Positions 16,293 through 24,408 of a DNA stretch of 34,858 bases are shown piece by piece. Source of the DNA: an uncultured Cytophagales bacterium (GTDB lineage Bacteria > Bacteroidota > Bacteroidia > Cytophagales > 172606-1). The stretch is from positions 1-34,858 of the forward strand of contig CADCTQ010000360.1 of NCBI GenBank assembly GCA_902805615.1, written 5' to 3'. Below the pieces are notes generated by a model that was not told the origin of the DNA, did not search any database, and saw only the letters and a program-made list of their open reading frames with translations. Made by a program: the position numbers and the translations under genes. Within the stretch, counting starts at the first letter, position 1; the number at the start of each line of letters is the position of its first letter.

Positions 16293-17262
16293 ACCCTGGC
16301 AGCAACAGCAACTTACCCGTCGTGGCGCGGCCTTCGAGGTCGCGGTGCGCCCGGGCGGCGTCGGCCAGCGGGTAGGTGTGTTCGATGCGTAGCTTCAGGG
16401 AGCCGCCGGCCAGCCAGCCGAACAGGTCAGAGGCCCGCCAGAGCAGTTCCTGCCGGTCGAGGGCGTAGTGGGCCAGGGTAGGCCGCGTCAGGAACAGGGA
16501 GCCTTTGCCGCTGAGCACGAGGGGGTCAAGGGGTGGCACCGGGCCGCTCGAAGCGCCGAAGAGGGCCATGCAGCCGCGGGGCCGCAGGCAGTTCAGGCTT
16601 TTGTCGAACGTGGTTTTGCCTACCCCGTCGTACACGGCGTGTACCCCCTTGCCTTCCGTGATCCGCTTGACTTCCGCCTCAAAATCCGTTTCCGTGTACA
16701 AGATGACGTGGTCGGCGCCGGCCTCCCGGGAAAGCGCCGCCTTTTCCTCCGTAGACACCGTTGTGATGACCCGTCCGCCGGCGTGTTTGGCGATCTGCGT
16801 CAGCAGCAGCCCGACGCCGCCCGCCCCGGCGTGGACCAGCACCGTATCGCCCGGCTGAATGGGATAAGTACTGCGGGCCAGGTAGTGCGCCGTCATGCCC
16901 TGGAGCATGAGGGCCGCCGCCTGCTGGTCGCTTACCCCGTCGGGCACGGGCACCAGTTTGGCGGCCGGTACCACGGCGTATTCCCCGTAGCTGCCCAGCG
17001 TCATGGCGTAGGCCACGCGGTCACCCGGTTTAAGGTCGGTCACGTCCGGTCCTACGGCTTCTGCCACGCCGGCCGCTTCCATGCCGGGCGTAAAGGGCGG
17101 GTTGCCCGGGTAGCGGCCCGTGCGGTGGTACACGTCAATGAAGTTGACGCCAATGGCGCCGATTCGCACCAGGGCCTCGCCAGCTTTGGGCTGGGGCACG
17201 GCCACGTCGCCGTAGGCCAGCACCTCCGGGCCCCCGTACGCCGATACTTGAATTGCTTTCAT
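16291..17262 (-). CDS. NADPH:quinone oxidoreductase, zinc-independent MDR family
   Basis: A 323-residue medium-chain dehydrogenase/reductase of the QOR type, reducing quinones by NADPH in the cytoplasm. The N-terminal GroES-like domain has NFIDVYHRTGRYP and TPGMEAAGVAEAVG (about residues 39-73). The zinc-site residues of alcohol dehydrogenases are absent, as expected for QorA. The nucleotide-binding fold has VLVHAGAGGVGLLLTQIAKH near 143-162. The C-terminus YPLADAARAHRDLEGRATTGKLLL is typical. It is transcribed toward the amidohydrolase and separated from the upstream SGNH gene by a palindromic repeat. Confidence 0.93.
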   Translation of the reverse strand: MKAIQVSAYGGPEVLAYGDVAVPQPKAGEALVRIGAIGVNFIDVYHRTGRYPGNPPFTPGMEAAGVAEAVGPDVTDLKPGDRVAYAMTLGSYGEYAVVPAAKLVPVPDGVSDQQAAALMLQGMTAHYLARSTYPIQPGDTVLVHAGAGGVGLLLTQIAKHAGGRVITTVSTEEKAALSREAGADHVILYTETDFEAEVKRITEGKGVHAVYDGVGKTTFDKSLNCLRPRGCMALFGASSGPVPPLDPLVLSGKGSLFLTRPTLAHYALDRQELLWRASDLFGWLAGGSLKLRIEHTYPLADAARAHRDLEGRATTGKLLLLPG

Positions 17263-17337
17263 GGGAAGTAAAGGTTAAAAGTGGGGTGAATGAACAGTAA
17301 AGGTTTTAGTGGAAAAAGGGTCGCCACGAAGAAAATA

Positions 17338-17438
17338 AACTGAACCGCAAAGGGCGCAAAGGAGACGCAAGGACCGCAAGGGGAACGCGTAATTCTTTGC
17401 GTCCTTTGCGTCTCTATTGCGAGCCTTGCGGTTCAGTT
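17338..17438. repeat. CGCAAAG-family palindromic repeat, second copy
   Basis: Outer arms aactgaaccgcaa (17338-17350) and its complement (17426-17438) are exact. The inner part is built of cgcaaag / gacgcaa words as in the copy at 1871-1973, and the centre is again ACGCGT (17385-17390). Here it lies between two genes on the same strand, so it is not simply a terminator for convergent genes. Confidence 0.85.
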
Positions 17439-17512
17439 CCTCCTTGTCTCCGTGGTGAACCTTATAAGGTGTCAGACAAGAGGCCCGGAACCGGCTACTT
17501 TGGACGTAGGAA

Positions 17513-18178
17513 TTATAAATAAGGCGTCAGCACGGTCGTCCACAGGTCGTAGCCTTTGTCGTTCATGTGGAGCCGGTCGGGGCCGAAGAGTTCTTCGCGG
17601 GGCTTGCCGCCGGCGTCGAGCATCGGCGTGAACACATCCACGAACACGGCCCGCTTTTCCCCGGCGAGCCGCTCCCGGATCAGCGTGTTGGCTTTGCGCA
17701 CCTCCTCCAGCTTTTCGGCGCGGCTCGGGCTGGGCTTGAGCGAGAGGAAGACCAGTTTGCTTTTCGGCAGGTGTTGCCGCCGCAGCGCCAGCAACGTCTC
17801 CACGTCCCCCAGCAACATTTCGGCCGTCCGGCCGTCGGCAATGTCATTCTCGCCGGCGTACACCACGATGGTCTTCGGGCGGTACGGCACCACGAGGTTC
17901 GGGAAGAGATGGACCACGTCCGAAAGCCACGAGCCGCCGAAGCCGCGGTTGATGACTTTACGGCCGGCAAAGCGGTCGGCGAGGTCGTGCCAGAGCCGGA
18001 TGGAAGAACTGCCCGTGAACAGAATGCCTTTGGCGGGCGGCGGTTGCAAGCTGTCGGCCCGCCGGAAAGCCGCCATGTCACTTTCCCACCGGGCAGGGTC
18101 GCCCTTCGTTTGCGCGAAGGCCGCCGGGAAGAGAGGCAGCAGGGCCAGCAGCCCTGAAAACAAGATTCGATGGTGCAT
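17513..18178 (-). CDS. Secreted SGNH/GDSL-family hydrolase
   Basis: A 221-residue protein with a signal peptide (about 22 residues, ending AFAQ). SGNH blocks are complete: block I LFTGSSSIRLW with the nucleophile serine in GSSS, block II NRGFGGSWLSDV, block III VVYAGENDIADG with the Asn, block V DRLHMNDKGY with the catalytic Asp and His. It resembles the GDSL-like esterases common in Bacteroidota that act on acetylated sugars or lipids; substrate is unknown. It is divergent from the acyl-CoA dehydrogenase. Confidence 0.9.
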   Translation of the reverse strand: MHHRILFSGLLALLPLFPAAFAQTKGDPARWESDMAAFRRADSLQPPPAKGILFTGSSSIRLWHDLADRFAGRKVINRGFGGSWLSDVVHLFPNLVVPYRPKTIVVYAGENDIADGRTAEMLLGDVETLLALRRQHLPKSKLVFLSLKPSPSRAEKLEEVRKANTLIRERLAGEKRAVFVDVFTPMLDAGGKPREELFGPDRLHMNDKGYDLWTTVLTPYL

Positions 18179-18366
18179 GTACAGACAGGGTTTGGGTAGT
18201 TCACAACCGCCGGAACCGGAGCTGAAGATAAGCAGATGCGAACAAAAATATTACACGGGCCGCGGCGAATGTTCTTCGCCCAAAGGGGTAAAAAAAGACG
18301 TAAACGTATTGGCCTTGCGGCGCCGGACGCCGTTTAAAACAGCACTAGCCCCCGGTCGGTTACTTT

Positions 18367-18391
18367 CCGTTATTGGAGTATATCAATACGG
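18367..18391. promoter_or_regulatory. Possible operator before the acyl-CoA dehydrogenase
   Basis: An imperfect dyad, ccgttattg (18367-18375) and caatacgg (18384-18391), with one bulged base, about 65 bp before the dehydrogenase start. A TACCTTTA box at 18428-18435 could be its -7 element. The size fits a TetR-type operator, but no regulator is nearby. Confidence 0.25.
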
Positions 18392-18454
18392 AATTGAAAC
18401 AATCAAATTCATTACGTAATAACTCCCTACCTTTACGGTCAGATTTTACTCATT

Positions 18455-19594
18455 ATGCTGCTCGAAGTAACCAGTAATTTAGAAGCCATTGCCCAGACGG
18501 TACGGCAATATTGCGAAAAAAAAGTACGTCCTTTCGTCAGGCAGTGGGACGAAACGCAGGAGTTTCCCGCGCACGTGTTTCACGAACTCGGTGAGCTGGG
18601 CCTGATGGGCGTGCTCGTCCCGGAAAACTACGGCGGATCGGGGCTCAACTACCAGGAGTACGTAACGGCCATTGCCGAAATCTCCCGCGTGGACCCGGCC
18701 ATCGGCCTCTCCATGGCCGCCCACAACTCGCTTTGCACCAACCACATCCTGTTGTTCGGCAACGAGGCGCAGAAGCAAACCTACCTGCCCAGGCTGGCTA
18801 CCGGCGAGTGGATCGGGGCGTGGGGCCTGACCGAGCCCAATACGGGTTCGGACGCCGGCAACATGCGCACCACGGCCGTGCCCGACGGCGACCACTGGAT
18901 CATCAACGGCGCCAAGAACTTCATTACGCACGGCAAATCCGGCAACGTGGCCGTGGTGGTGGTCCGCACCGGCGAACCCAACACCTCGCGCAACGCCTCG
19001 GCGTTCGTCATTGAAAAGGGCACCCCGGGCTTTTCGGCCGGCAAGAAAGAAGACAAGCTGGGCATGCGGGCCTCCGAGACGACCGAACTGGTCTTCCAGG
19101 ACTGCCGGGTGCACAAAAGCCAGATGCTCGGCGAGGTCGGCGACGGGTTCGTGCAGGCCCTCAAAATCCTGGACGGCGGCCGCATCTCGATTGCGGCGCT
19201 CAGCCTGGGTACGGCGCAAGGTGCCTACGAGGCCGCCTTGCAGTACGCCAAGGAGCGGCAGCAGTTCGGCAAGCCCATTTCGCAGTTCCAGGCCATTTCC
19301 TTCAAGCTGGCCGAAATGGCTACCGAGATCGAAGCGGCCAAGCTGCTGACCTACTACGCGGCCGAACGCAAGGACCTGGGGCAAAGCGTGACCACGCAGG
19401 CCGCCATGGCGAAGTTTTACGCTTCCGAAGTGGCGGTAAAGGTGGCCAACGAAGCCGTGCAGGTGTTCGGCGGGTACGGCTACATCAAAGACTTCCCCGT
19501 GGAGAAATTCTACCGCGATGCCAAGCTCTGCACCATCGGCGAAGGCACCTCGGAAATTCAGAAGCTGGTGATTGCCCGGAATATATTGAAATAA
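18455..19594 (+). CDS. Acyl-CoA dehydrogenase
   Basis: A 379-residue FAD enzyme of short/medium-chain type catalysing the alpha,beta-dehydrogenation of acyl-CoA in beta-oxidation or branched amino-acid breakdown. Features in order: the helical N-terminal domain; GAWGLTEPNTGSDAGNMRT (FAD/substrate motif near 127-145); GMRASETTELVFQDCRV; RQQFGKPISQFQAI; VFGGYGYIKDFPVEKFYRDAK; and the catalytic base Glu363 in GEGTSEIQ. Length is normal. The ATG follows an AT-rich region with a promoter-like box. It is monocistronic, just ahead of rpsU. Confidence 0.95.
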   Translation: MLLEVTSNLEAIAQTVRQYCEKKVRPFVRQWDETQEFPAHVFHELGELGLMGVLVPENYGGSGLNYQEYVTAIAEISRVDPAIGLSMAAHNSLCTNHILLFGNEAQKQTYLPRLATGEWIGAWGLTEPNTGSDAGNMRTTAVPDGDHWIINGAKNFITHGKSGNVAVVVVRTGEPNTSRNASAFVIEKGTPGFSAGKKEDKLGMRASETTELVFQDCRVHKSQMLGEVGDGFVQALKILDGGRISIAALSLGTAQGAYEAALQYAKERQQFGKPISQFQAISFKLAEMATEIEAAKLLTYYAAERKDLGQSVTTQAAMAKFYASEVAVKVANEAVQVFGGYGYIKDFPVEKFYRDAKLCTIGEGTSEIQKLVIARNILK

Positions 19595-19599
19595 AAACA

Positions 19600-19630
19600 T
19601 TTGCTAATTGTAACCATTGTGCTAAATTTG
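19600..19630 (+). promoter_or_regulatory. Bacteroidota promoter of rpsU
   Basis: TTTG (19600-19603), a 19-bp spacer and TAAATTTG (19623-19630) match the -33/-7 consensus of the Bacteroidota primary sigma factor. The box is 32 bp before the rpsU ATG. It is the clearest promoter in the window and supports the phylum call. Confidence 0.75.
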
Positions 19631-19662
19631 CAGTCCTTTTGGTTACAGAATTTACTATCTCT

Positions 19663-19857
19663 ATGATCATCATCAACATAAAAGAAAACGAATCCATCGA
19701 CAAAGCCCTGAAGCGCTTCAAGAAGAAGTTCGAAAAAACCGGTGTTCTGAAGGAACTGCGTTCCCGGACGTATTTTGAGAAGCCTTCCATTGCCCGGAGA
19801 ACCACCGTAATCCGTGCGGCTTACCGCGAAAAGATGCGGGCTGAAGAAAATTCCTAA
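19663..19857 (+). CDS. rpsU: 30S ribosomal protein S21
   Basis: A 64-residue basic protein: MIIINIKENESIDKAL, then RFKKKFEKTGVLKELRSRTYFEKPS, then a basic tail. It binds the small subunit near the anti-Shine-Dalgarno region. Length and motifs are normal. An in-frame ATG eight codons upstream is rejected because S21 proteins start at MIIINIKENE-like sequence and the longer form would begin close to the promoter. It heads the rpsU-xerC-hpf cluster common in Bacteroidota. Confidence 0.96.
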   Translation: MIIINIKENESIDKALKRFKKKFEKTGVLKELRSRTYFEKPSIARRTTVIRAAYREKMRAEENS

Positions 19858-19895
19858 GCCTGAATTCACCCTTTATATTATTTTTTGGTTATGTT

Positions 19896-19927
19896 AGTAT
19901 CACGAAGGAGTAAAGCTTCGTGATACT
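19896..19927 (+). other. Stable hairpin just before the xerC start codon
   Basis: A perfect 12-bp stem (19896-19907 with 19916-19927) and an 8-base loop, gagtaaag. It ends 3 bp before the xerC ATG. No U tract follows, so it is not a simple terminator. It may reduce xerC translation, protect the upstream rpsU mRNA, or be a processing site. Confidence 0.65.
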
Positions 19928-19930
19928 GGC

Positions 19931-20806
19931 ATGATTGATTCCTTCCTCAAATACCTCCAGTACGAAAAACGGTGCAGCCCCCACACGCTGACCTCGTACC
20001 AGACGGACCTCACGCAGTTTCACACGTATCTCAAAGACAGCGGCGAATTCAAAGAGCCGGAGCTTGCCGATTTTTTGTCGGTGCGCGGCTGGATCGTCTC
20101 CCTCGTGGACGGCGGCATCAGCCCCAAGTCCGTCAACCGCAAGATTGCCACCCTCCGGGCGTTTTACAAGTACCTGCTCAAAAAGGGCGTGGTGCACGAC
20201 GATCCCACCCTCAAGGTCAAGTCGCTCAAGGTGGGCAAGCCCCTGCCGCCCTTCGTGGAGGAGAGCCGATTGAACCAGATCTTAGATACGTTTGAATTTC
20301 CGGCCGAATTCGGCGGCGTCCGCGACCGGCTCGTGATGGAACTGCTCTACGGCACCGGCATGCGCCTTTCGGAGATGATCGGGCTGCGGGACCACGAAGT
20401 AAGTTTGGCCGAACGAACCATCAAAGTGACCGGCAAACGCAACAAACAGCGCATCATCCCCATTCCCGCCAGCCTGACGGGCCGCATCAGTCACTACCTC
20501 GATTGCCGAAAAGCCCTTACTTGTGCCGAACCCTGGTTGATCGTCACCGACGACGGCAAGCAGGCGTACCCGATGATGATCTACCGCCTCGTCCGCAAAT
20601 ACCTCGATCTGGCCACCACGCACGAAAGACGCAGCCCCCACGTGCTCCGGCACACGTTTGCCACGCACCTGCTCAACCGGGGCGCCGACCTCAACGCGGT
20701 GAAGGACCTGCTCGGCCACACCAGCCTTGCCGCTACCCAGGTGTACACGCACCACTCGATCACCCGGCTCAAAGAAATTTACGAAAAGGCGCACCCGAAG
20801 GGGTAA
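19931..20806 (+). CDS. xerC: Tyrosine recombinase XerC/D-type
   Basis: A 291-residue tyrosine recombinase. The N-terminal SAM-like core-binding domain spans residues 1-90 (YEKRCSPHTLTSYQTDL). The catalytic set is complete: R145 (GTGMRLSE), K169, H237 and R240 (SPHVLRHTFATHLL), H263 (LLGHTSLAATQ) and the nucleophile Y272 (VYTHHS). Its place between rpsU and hpf is the conserved Bacteroidota location, so it is a housekeeping chromosome-dimer-resolving enzyme rather than a phage integrase. Whether it is XerC or XerD cannot be told here. Confidence 0.93.
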   Translation: MIDSFLKYLQYEKRCSPHTLTSYQTDLTQFHTYLKDSGEFKEPELADFLSVRGWIVSLVDGGISPKSVNRKIATLRAFYKYLLKKGVVHDDPTLKVKSLKVGKPLPPFVEESRLNQILDTFEFPAEFGGVRDRLVMELLYGTGMRLSEMIGLRDHEVSLAERTIKVTGKRNKQRIIPIPASLTGRISHYLDCRKALTCAEPWLIVTDDGKQAYPMMIYRLVRKYLDLATTHERRSPHVLRHTFATHLLNRGADLNAVKDLLGHTSLAATQVYTHHSITRLKEIYEKAHPKG

Positions 20807-20920
20807 GCGTCCCCGCGAACCATTCTCCCACCCCAATCCAGTACCCGATGCCGCGCAGCAACCTTTCAACGCACTAGAAACTCATTTTTTGAGCTATGTT
20901 TAACTCTAACTTTTAGTACT

Positions 20921-21262
20921 ATGAAACTTCAGATGCAATCCGTTCATTTCGATGCCGACCAGAAGTTACTCACGTTCATCCAGAAGAAAGCTGACAAACT
21001 CGACACCTTCCACGGGCGAATCATCAGCGGCGACGTAGTGCTGCGACTGCAAAAGGACGAAACCAAAGAGAACAAGGTATTTGAATTTACGGTAAACGTG
21101 CCCGGCAGCCGGCTCTTCGCCCGGGAAAAAGCAGCTTCCTTTGAAGCCGCCGCCGACCTGGCCGTAGAAGCCATGCGCAAACAGTTGAGTAAACACAAAG
21201 ACAAGGTCACCGTCCAGGTGCAAAAACAAATCCTCCCCGACGTAATTGAAGAGGACATTTAA
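20921..21262 (+). CDS. hpf: Ribosome hibernation-promoting factor / RaiA family
   Basis: A 113-residue protein of the short HPF/YfiA type that binds the 30S subunit and dampens translation in slow growth. It starts MKLQMQSVHFDADQKL and includes FIQKKADKLDTF, DVVLRLQKDETKENKVFEFTVNVPG and SFEAAADLAVEAMRKQL, the family beta-alpha-beta-beta-beta-alpha pattern. There is no C-terminal dimerisation tail of the long form. It lies 114 bp after xerC and is closed by a strong terminator. Confidence 0.93.
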   Translation: MKLQMQSVHFDADQKLLTFIQKKADKLDTFHGRIISGDVVLRLQKDETKENKVFEFTVNVPGSRLFAREKAASFEAAADLAVEAMRKQLSKHKDKVTVQVQKQILPDVIEEDI

Positions 21263-21282
21263 CCAAGCCCTCCCATCCCACT

Positions 21283-21314
21283 GCCGAGGCCCCGTTCCCC
21301 AACGGGGCCTCGGC
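21283..21314 (+). terminator. Strong intrinsic terminator after hpf
   Basis: A perfect 14-bp GC-rich stem (21283-21296 with 21301-21314), loop cccc, followed by tgtttctg. It starts 20 bp after the hpf stop and ends the rpsU-xerC-hpf unit. Confidence 0.88.
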
Positions 21315-21511
21315 TGTTTCTGACCATGATGCACAGGATGAAATAAAAGGCATGATGAATTGGGGGTGTTCCTTATTGAGCCGTCAGTGGGGTATGTGAT
21401 TAGCGTATGGGCGTATTTGAGGCGGACGGGGTTAGTTGTAATGGATGGGGTGGAGACAGGATGATTTGTAAGGGGATGGTGATCGGTCAATCATTGCGGG
21501 AAGTAGGGTTT

Positions 21512-21540
21512 GTTCTTTTTGGCATTGCCCCAAAAAGAAC
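21512..21540. repeat. GTTCTTTTTGG hairpin
   Basis: A perfect 11-bp stem (21512-21522 with 21530-21540) and a 7-base loop, followed by caaaaaagtctaggccc. It may be a mobile hairpin repeat unit within the larger element. Confidence 0.75.
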
Positions 21541-21613
21541 CAAAAAAGTCTAGGCCCAATGATGCTTCCCCCCACTAATCAACCCGCCCCTCGCCATTGG
21601 GCCGGGCCCACGC

Positions 21614-21717
21614 GCCGCGACACCACCGGTGCCGAAACAACGATACTAACGCGTAACGATACCAGCGCGTAAGGGGGCCTGCCCGCCGCGACACCACCGC
21701 TGCCGAAAGAACGATAC
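21614..21717 (+). repeat. 33-bp direct repeat pair
   Basis: Copies at 21614-21646 and 21685-21717 start gccgcgacaccacc and end cgatac; they match at 31 of 33 positions. They lie 71 bp apart, with gcgcgtaa words between them. Two copies with one interval do not make a CRISPR array. Confidence 0.75.
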
Positions 21718-21884
21718 GGCCTCGTAACCAACAGCGCCTGCTCACTGCCTGGCTGCTCACTGCGTATCCACAAGGGAAGGCGCTAATCACATACTCAGTG
21801 GGACACTGACGGCGGCGCGTGGGAAAGGCGGCGCAGGAACCTTGATAAGCGTGGTTCTGGGCCGTGGTCCGCGTCACTGCCGCC

Positions 21885-21907
21885 GTGGTCAGTGTCTCAC
21901 TGACCAC
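21885..21907. repeat. GTGGTCAGTG hairpin upstream of the sigma factor gene
   Basis: A perfect 10-bp stem (21885-21894 with 21898-21907) and a 3-base loop. A related ggcggc/gccgcc pair lies just upstream (about 21811 and 21880). It could belong to the repeat region or end transcription before the sigma operon. Confidence 0.55.
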
Positions 21908-22033
21908 TTCTTAAAAAGTCTTGGACATGATGATGAACGTGACCGGGGAGATCATAAACTTTTTTCATTTTTTTCTGTAACCTCGGTCCCGAACCCGGGT
22001 TTCCCTCTCCGGATACGCCAAAGAAGACCACGC

Positions 22034-22600
22034 TTGCAACAGCCCGACGACAATCAACTCATGCAGGAAGTAAAAGCGGGACGCCTCGACCGGTTGGGGG
22101 AGTTGTTTGGCCGGTACTCCCGCAAGCTGTACACCTTCTTCTACCGCATGACGGGGGAACGGGAAGTAAGCCAGGACCTGGTGCAGAACGTGTTTGAACG
22201 CATTTTGAAGTACCGGCACACCTTTACGGGCGAAGGGTTCATTACCTGGATGTACCACCTGGCCCGCAACGTGAGCGCCGACCACTTCCGGAAGGCGGGC
22301 AAGTTCCGGTTCAGCAAGGACCTCGACGCCTGGAGCGACAAGGTGACCGACGGTACCCAGGCGGATGCGGAGGTGCAGAAAGAGCAGGAACTGCACCTGT
22401 TGCAGGTGGCCCTGCAAAAACTGAGCGTTGACAAGCGGGAGGTGCTGACCCTGAGCCGCTACCAGGAACTGAAATACGAGGAAATTGCCCGGATTCTCGA
22501 TTGTACGGAGGGCGCCGTGAAGGTGCGGGTGCACCGGGCCATGCAAGATTTGAAAACGATATACCATGAACTCCTTAGAGAACGAAGCTATCAGTTGTGA
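22034..22600 (+). CDS. ECF-like RNA polymerase sigma factor
   Basis: About 188 residues. The sigma2 region has LGELFGRYSRKLYTFFYRMTG, REVSQDLVQNVFERILKYR and FITWMYHLARNVSADHFRK. The sigma4 region has LQVALQKLSVDKREVLTLSRYQELKYEEIARILDCTEGAVKVRVHRAM, a complete helix-turn-helix. The open frame extends upstream to 21842 through repeat sequence, which is not protein-like. A TTG at 22034 (giving MQQPDDNQLMQEV, like relatives) is my choice; ATG 22061 is the alternative. Its end overlaps the anti-sigma gene by 35 bp, so they are translationally coupled. Confidence 0.88.
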   Translation: MQQPDDNQLMQEVKAGRLDRLGELFGRYSRKLYTFFYRMTGEREVSQDLVQNVFERILKYRHTFTGEGFITWMYHLARNVSADHFRKAGKFRFSKDLDAWSDKVTDGTQADAEVQKEQELHLLQVALQKLSVDKREVLTLSRYQELKYEEIARILDCTEGAVKVRVHRAMQDLKTIYHELLRERSYQL

Positions 22601-23396
22601 ACGGACCGTGCTGGCCCTGGCTACCGGCGACGCGCTGACGCCGGCCGAGGAGGGAATGCTGGAAAAGCACCTGGCCGGCTGCGCCGATTGTCGCCGCGAA
22701 GCCGTCCACTACCGGCAACTGCACCGGCAACTGGCCGTCCTGCCGGTACCCGAGCCCGACGGGGCGAAGATGCAGGCCGACTTCCAGGCAATGCTGGCGG
22801 GCTACAGGCAGGAGCGCACCAAGACGTCGCCGCCGGCCCTGGCGTGGCTGCGGAACTGGTTTGAACTGGCGTGGGCCTCGCCCCTGGCGGGCCGGCTGGC
22901 TTTCGGGATCGCCATGCTGCTGACCGGCGGGGCCGCCGGGTACTGGTTTGCCCCCAAAACGGCCGAACCCGCGGGTACGGAACAGATCGCCGATGCGGGC
23001 GAATCCGGCCGCCGGGACATGGTGCTGACGCTCATCAGCCAGTCGTCGGCCACGGACCGGCTGAAGGCGGTGGGTTACACCAGCGACCTGCAACAAGCCG
23101 ACGACCGGGTAATCAAAGCCCTGCTCTTTACCCTCAACCACGACGAAAACGTGAACGTACGCCTGGTGACGGTCGAGGCCTTGTTCCGGTTTGCCGACGA
23201 CCCGGCCGTGCGGGAAGGCCTGGTCCGCTCGATTGCCCAGCAGGAATCGCCGCTGGTGCAGGTGGCCCTGGCCGACGCCATGGTGGCCCTGCACGAAAAA
23301 CGGTCGGTGGCGCCCCTGCGCGAACTGCTCCGCCGGCAGGGCACCGACGTGTACGTAAAGGAAAAGCTGGAAAGCAGCATCCGCGTCCTGCTGTAA
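22566..23396 (+). CDS. Membrane anti-sigma factor with HEAT repeats
   Basis: A 276-residue protein. The cytoplasmic N-terminus has a zinc-finger anti-sigma pattern with H35, C39 and C42 (HLAGCADC) and C11. One membrane segment follows at about 107-128 (LAGRLAFGIAMLLTGGAAGYW). The periplasmic part is made of HEAT-like repeats (about 150-276: RRDMVLTLISQSSATDRLKAVG, then DENVNVRLVTVEALFRFADDP, then SPLVQVALADAMVALHEKRSV). The overlap with the sigma gene and the domain order point to a sigma/anti-sigma pair. The HEAT array as the sensor is unusual. Confidence 0.85.
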   Translation: MNSLENEAISCERTVLALATGDALTPAEEGMLEKHLAGCADCRREAVHYRQLHRQLAVLPVPEPDGAKMQADFQAMLAGYRQERTKTSPPALAWLRNWFELAWASPLAGRLAFGIAMLLTGGAAGYWFAPKTAEPAGTEQIADAGESGRRDMVLTLISQSSATDRLKAVGYTSDLQQADDRVIKALLFTLNHDENVNVRLVTVEALFRFADDPAVREGLVRSIAQQESPLVQVALADAMVALHEKRSVAPLRELLRRQGTDVYVKEKLESSIRVLL

Positions 23397-23504
23397 CACC
23401 CTACTCATTCGCACCATTTACACAGACGGCCTCCCGGGCGGCGCCGGCCGGGAACCTCATTGCCTTCATCGCCCCTGCCCTACTCACCACCAAACCTTTC
23501 ACCC

Positions 23505-24368
23505 ATGAAAAACTTCATCATCTACGCCCTCTGCCTCGGCTCGGCTTACCTGGCGCTGGGCCAGGAAGAAAAAGAAACCATCACCAAAGACATCTCCTTT
23601 CGCAACGGGGGAAGCAACCCGGTGCTGCAAGTGGATAACATCAACGGCGACGTGGTGGTGGAAGCCTACGACGGCAACACCATACAGCTCCAGGTCGAAA
23701 AAACCGTCAAAGGCAAAACGGCCGACGACCTCGCCCGGGCCAAGCAGGAAGTAAAGCTGGGCATCGAACAGGCCGGAGACAGCGTACTGGTGTTCATTGA
23801 CGGGCCGATGCTCTACCGCCGCGGCCCTACCGGCTGGCGGCGCTATTCGGAGAACAACACGCACTGGGACCGGGACTACTCCTACGCGTTCCACTTCAAG
23901 ATCAGGGTGCCGGCCCGCACGCACCTGTTCGTCTCCACCATCAATGAGGGCGACCTGCGGGTGGACAAAACGCAGGGCGTGGTGCACGCTTCCAACGTGA
24001 ACGGGCCGCTGTACCTGACGGGCCTGGCGGGCCCCACCAAGGCGCACACCGTCAACGGCGAAATTGAAGTGACCTACCGGCAAAACCCGTCCCAGGCCTG
24101 CTCCTACAAGACCATCAACGGCAACATTGCCGTGAGTTACCCGGCCTCCCTCTCGGCCGACCTGCGGTTCAAGACCCAAAACGGGGAAGCCTACACGGAT
24201 TTCGAGGCGGTAGAACAACTGTCGGCCACCGTCGAGCAGACCAAGCACGCCACCAAGGGCAACGCGTACCACTACCGGAGCGGCGCCGGCCTGCGCGTCG
24301 GCAAGGGCGGCCCCGAGCACAGCTTCCAGACGCTCAACGGCGACATTACCGTAAAAAAGACCAAATAA
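23505..24368 (+). CDS. Secreted DUF4097-family beta-helix protein 1
   Basis: A 287-residue protein with a signal peptide (MKNFIIYALCLGSAYLALGQ). The body has recurring short beta-strand motifs of the DUF4097 type: VDNINGDVVVEAYDG, VSTINEGDLRVDKT, ASNVNGPLYLTGL, TVNGEIEVTY, KTINGNIAVSY and QTLNGDITVKK. These (N-G-x-I/V) rungs suggest a right-handed beta-helix. Function is unknown. It lies about 108 bp after the anti-sigma gene and 40 bp before a paralogue, so it is probably a target or partner of the sigma module. The ATG at 23505 is preferred because the 15 upstream codons precede the signal peptide. Confidence 0.87.
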   Translation: MKNFIIYALCLGSAYLALGQEEKETITKDISFRNGGSNPVLQVDNINGDVVVEAYDGNTIQLQVEKTVKGKTADDLARAKQEVKLGIEQAGDSVLVFIDGPMLYRRGPTGWRRYSENNTHWDRDYSYAFHFKIRVPARTHLFVSTINEGDLRVDKTQGVVHASNVNGPLYLTGLAGPTKAHTVNGEIEVTYRQNPSQACSYKTINGNIAVSYPASLSADLRFKTQNGEAYTDFEAVEQLSATVEQTKHATKGNAYHYRSGAGLRVGKGGPEHSFQTLNGDITVKKTK

Positions 24369-24408
24369 CGCATTTACGACACCCTCACCCCTTTTAAAGC
24401 TCCTTTCC

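Larger units (their letters stand above)
21381..21812. repeat. MITE-like or composite palindromic repeat region
   Basis: This gene-free stretch is bounded by inverted segments: ccgtcagtg (21381-21389) with cactgacgg (21804-21812), and gtatgtgattagcg (21392-21405) with cgctaatcacatac (21781-21794). The order is consistent with subterminal inverted repeats of a ~430-bp element. It contains a strong hairpin and a near-exact 33-bp direct repeat. No credible reading frame was found. Left of it, 21324-21360 has ccatgatg/catgatgaa words like the island at 379-580. Confidence 0.55.

Noticed and set aside
19931-20806. Phage or genomic-island integrase
   Set aside because: Its position between rpsU and hpf and its length fit the housekeeping Xer recombinase; no attachment repeats or cargo genes are near.
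21263-21840. tRNA genes after hpf, expected from common Bacteroidota gene order
   Set aside because: No cloverleaf, no T-loop GTTCGANTC-type motif and no CCA-bearing acceptor stem was found by eye.
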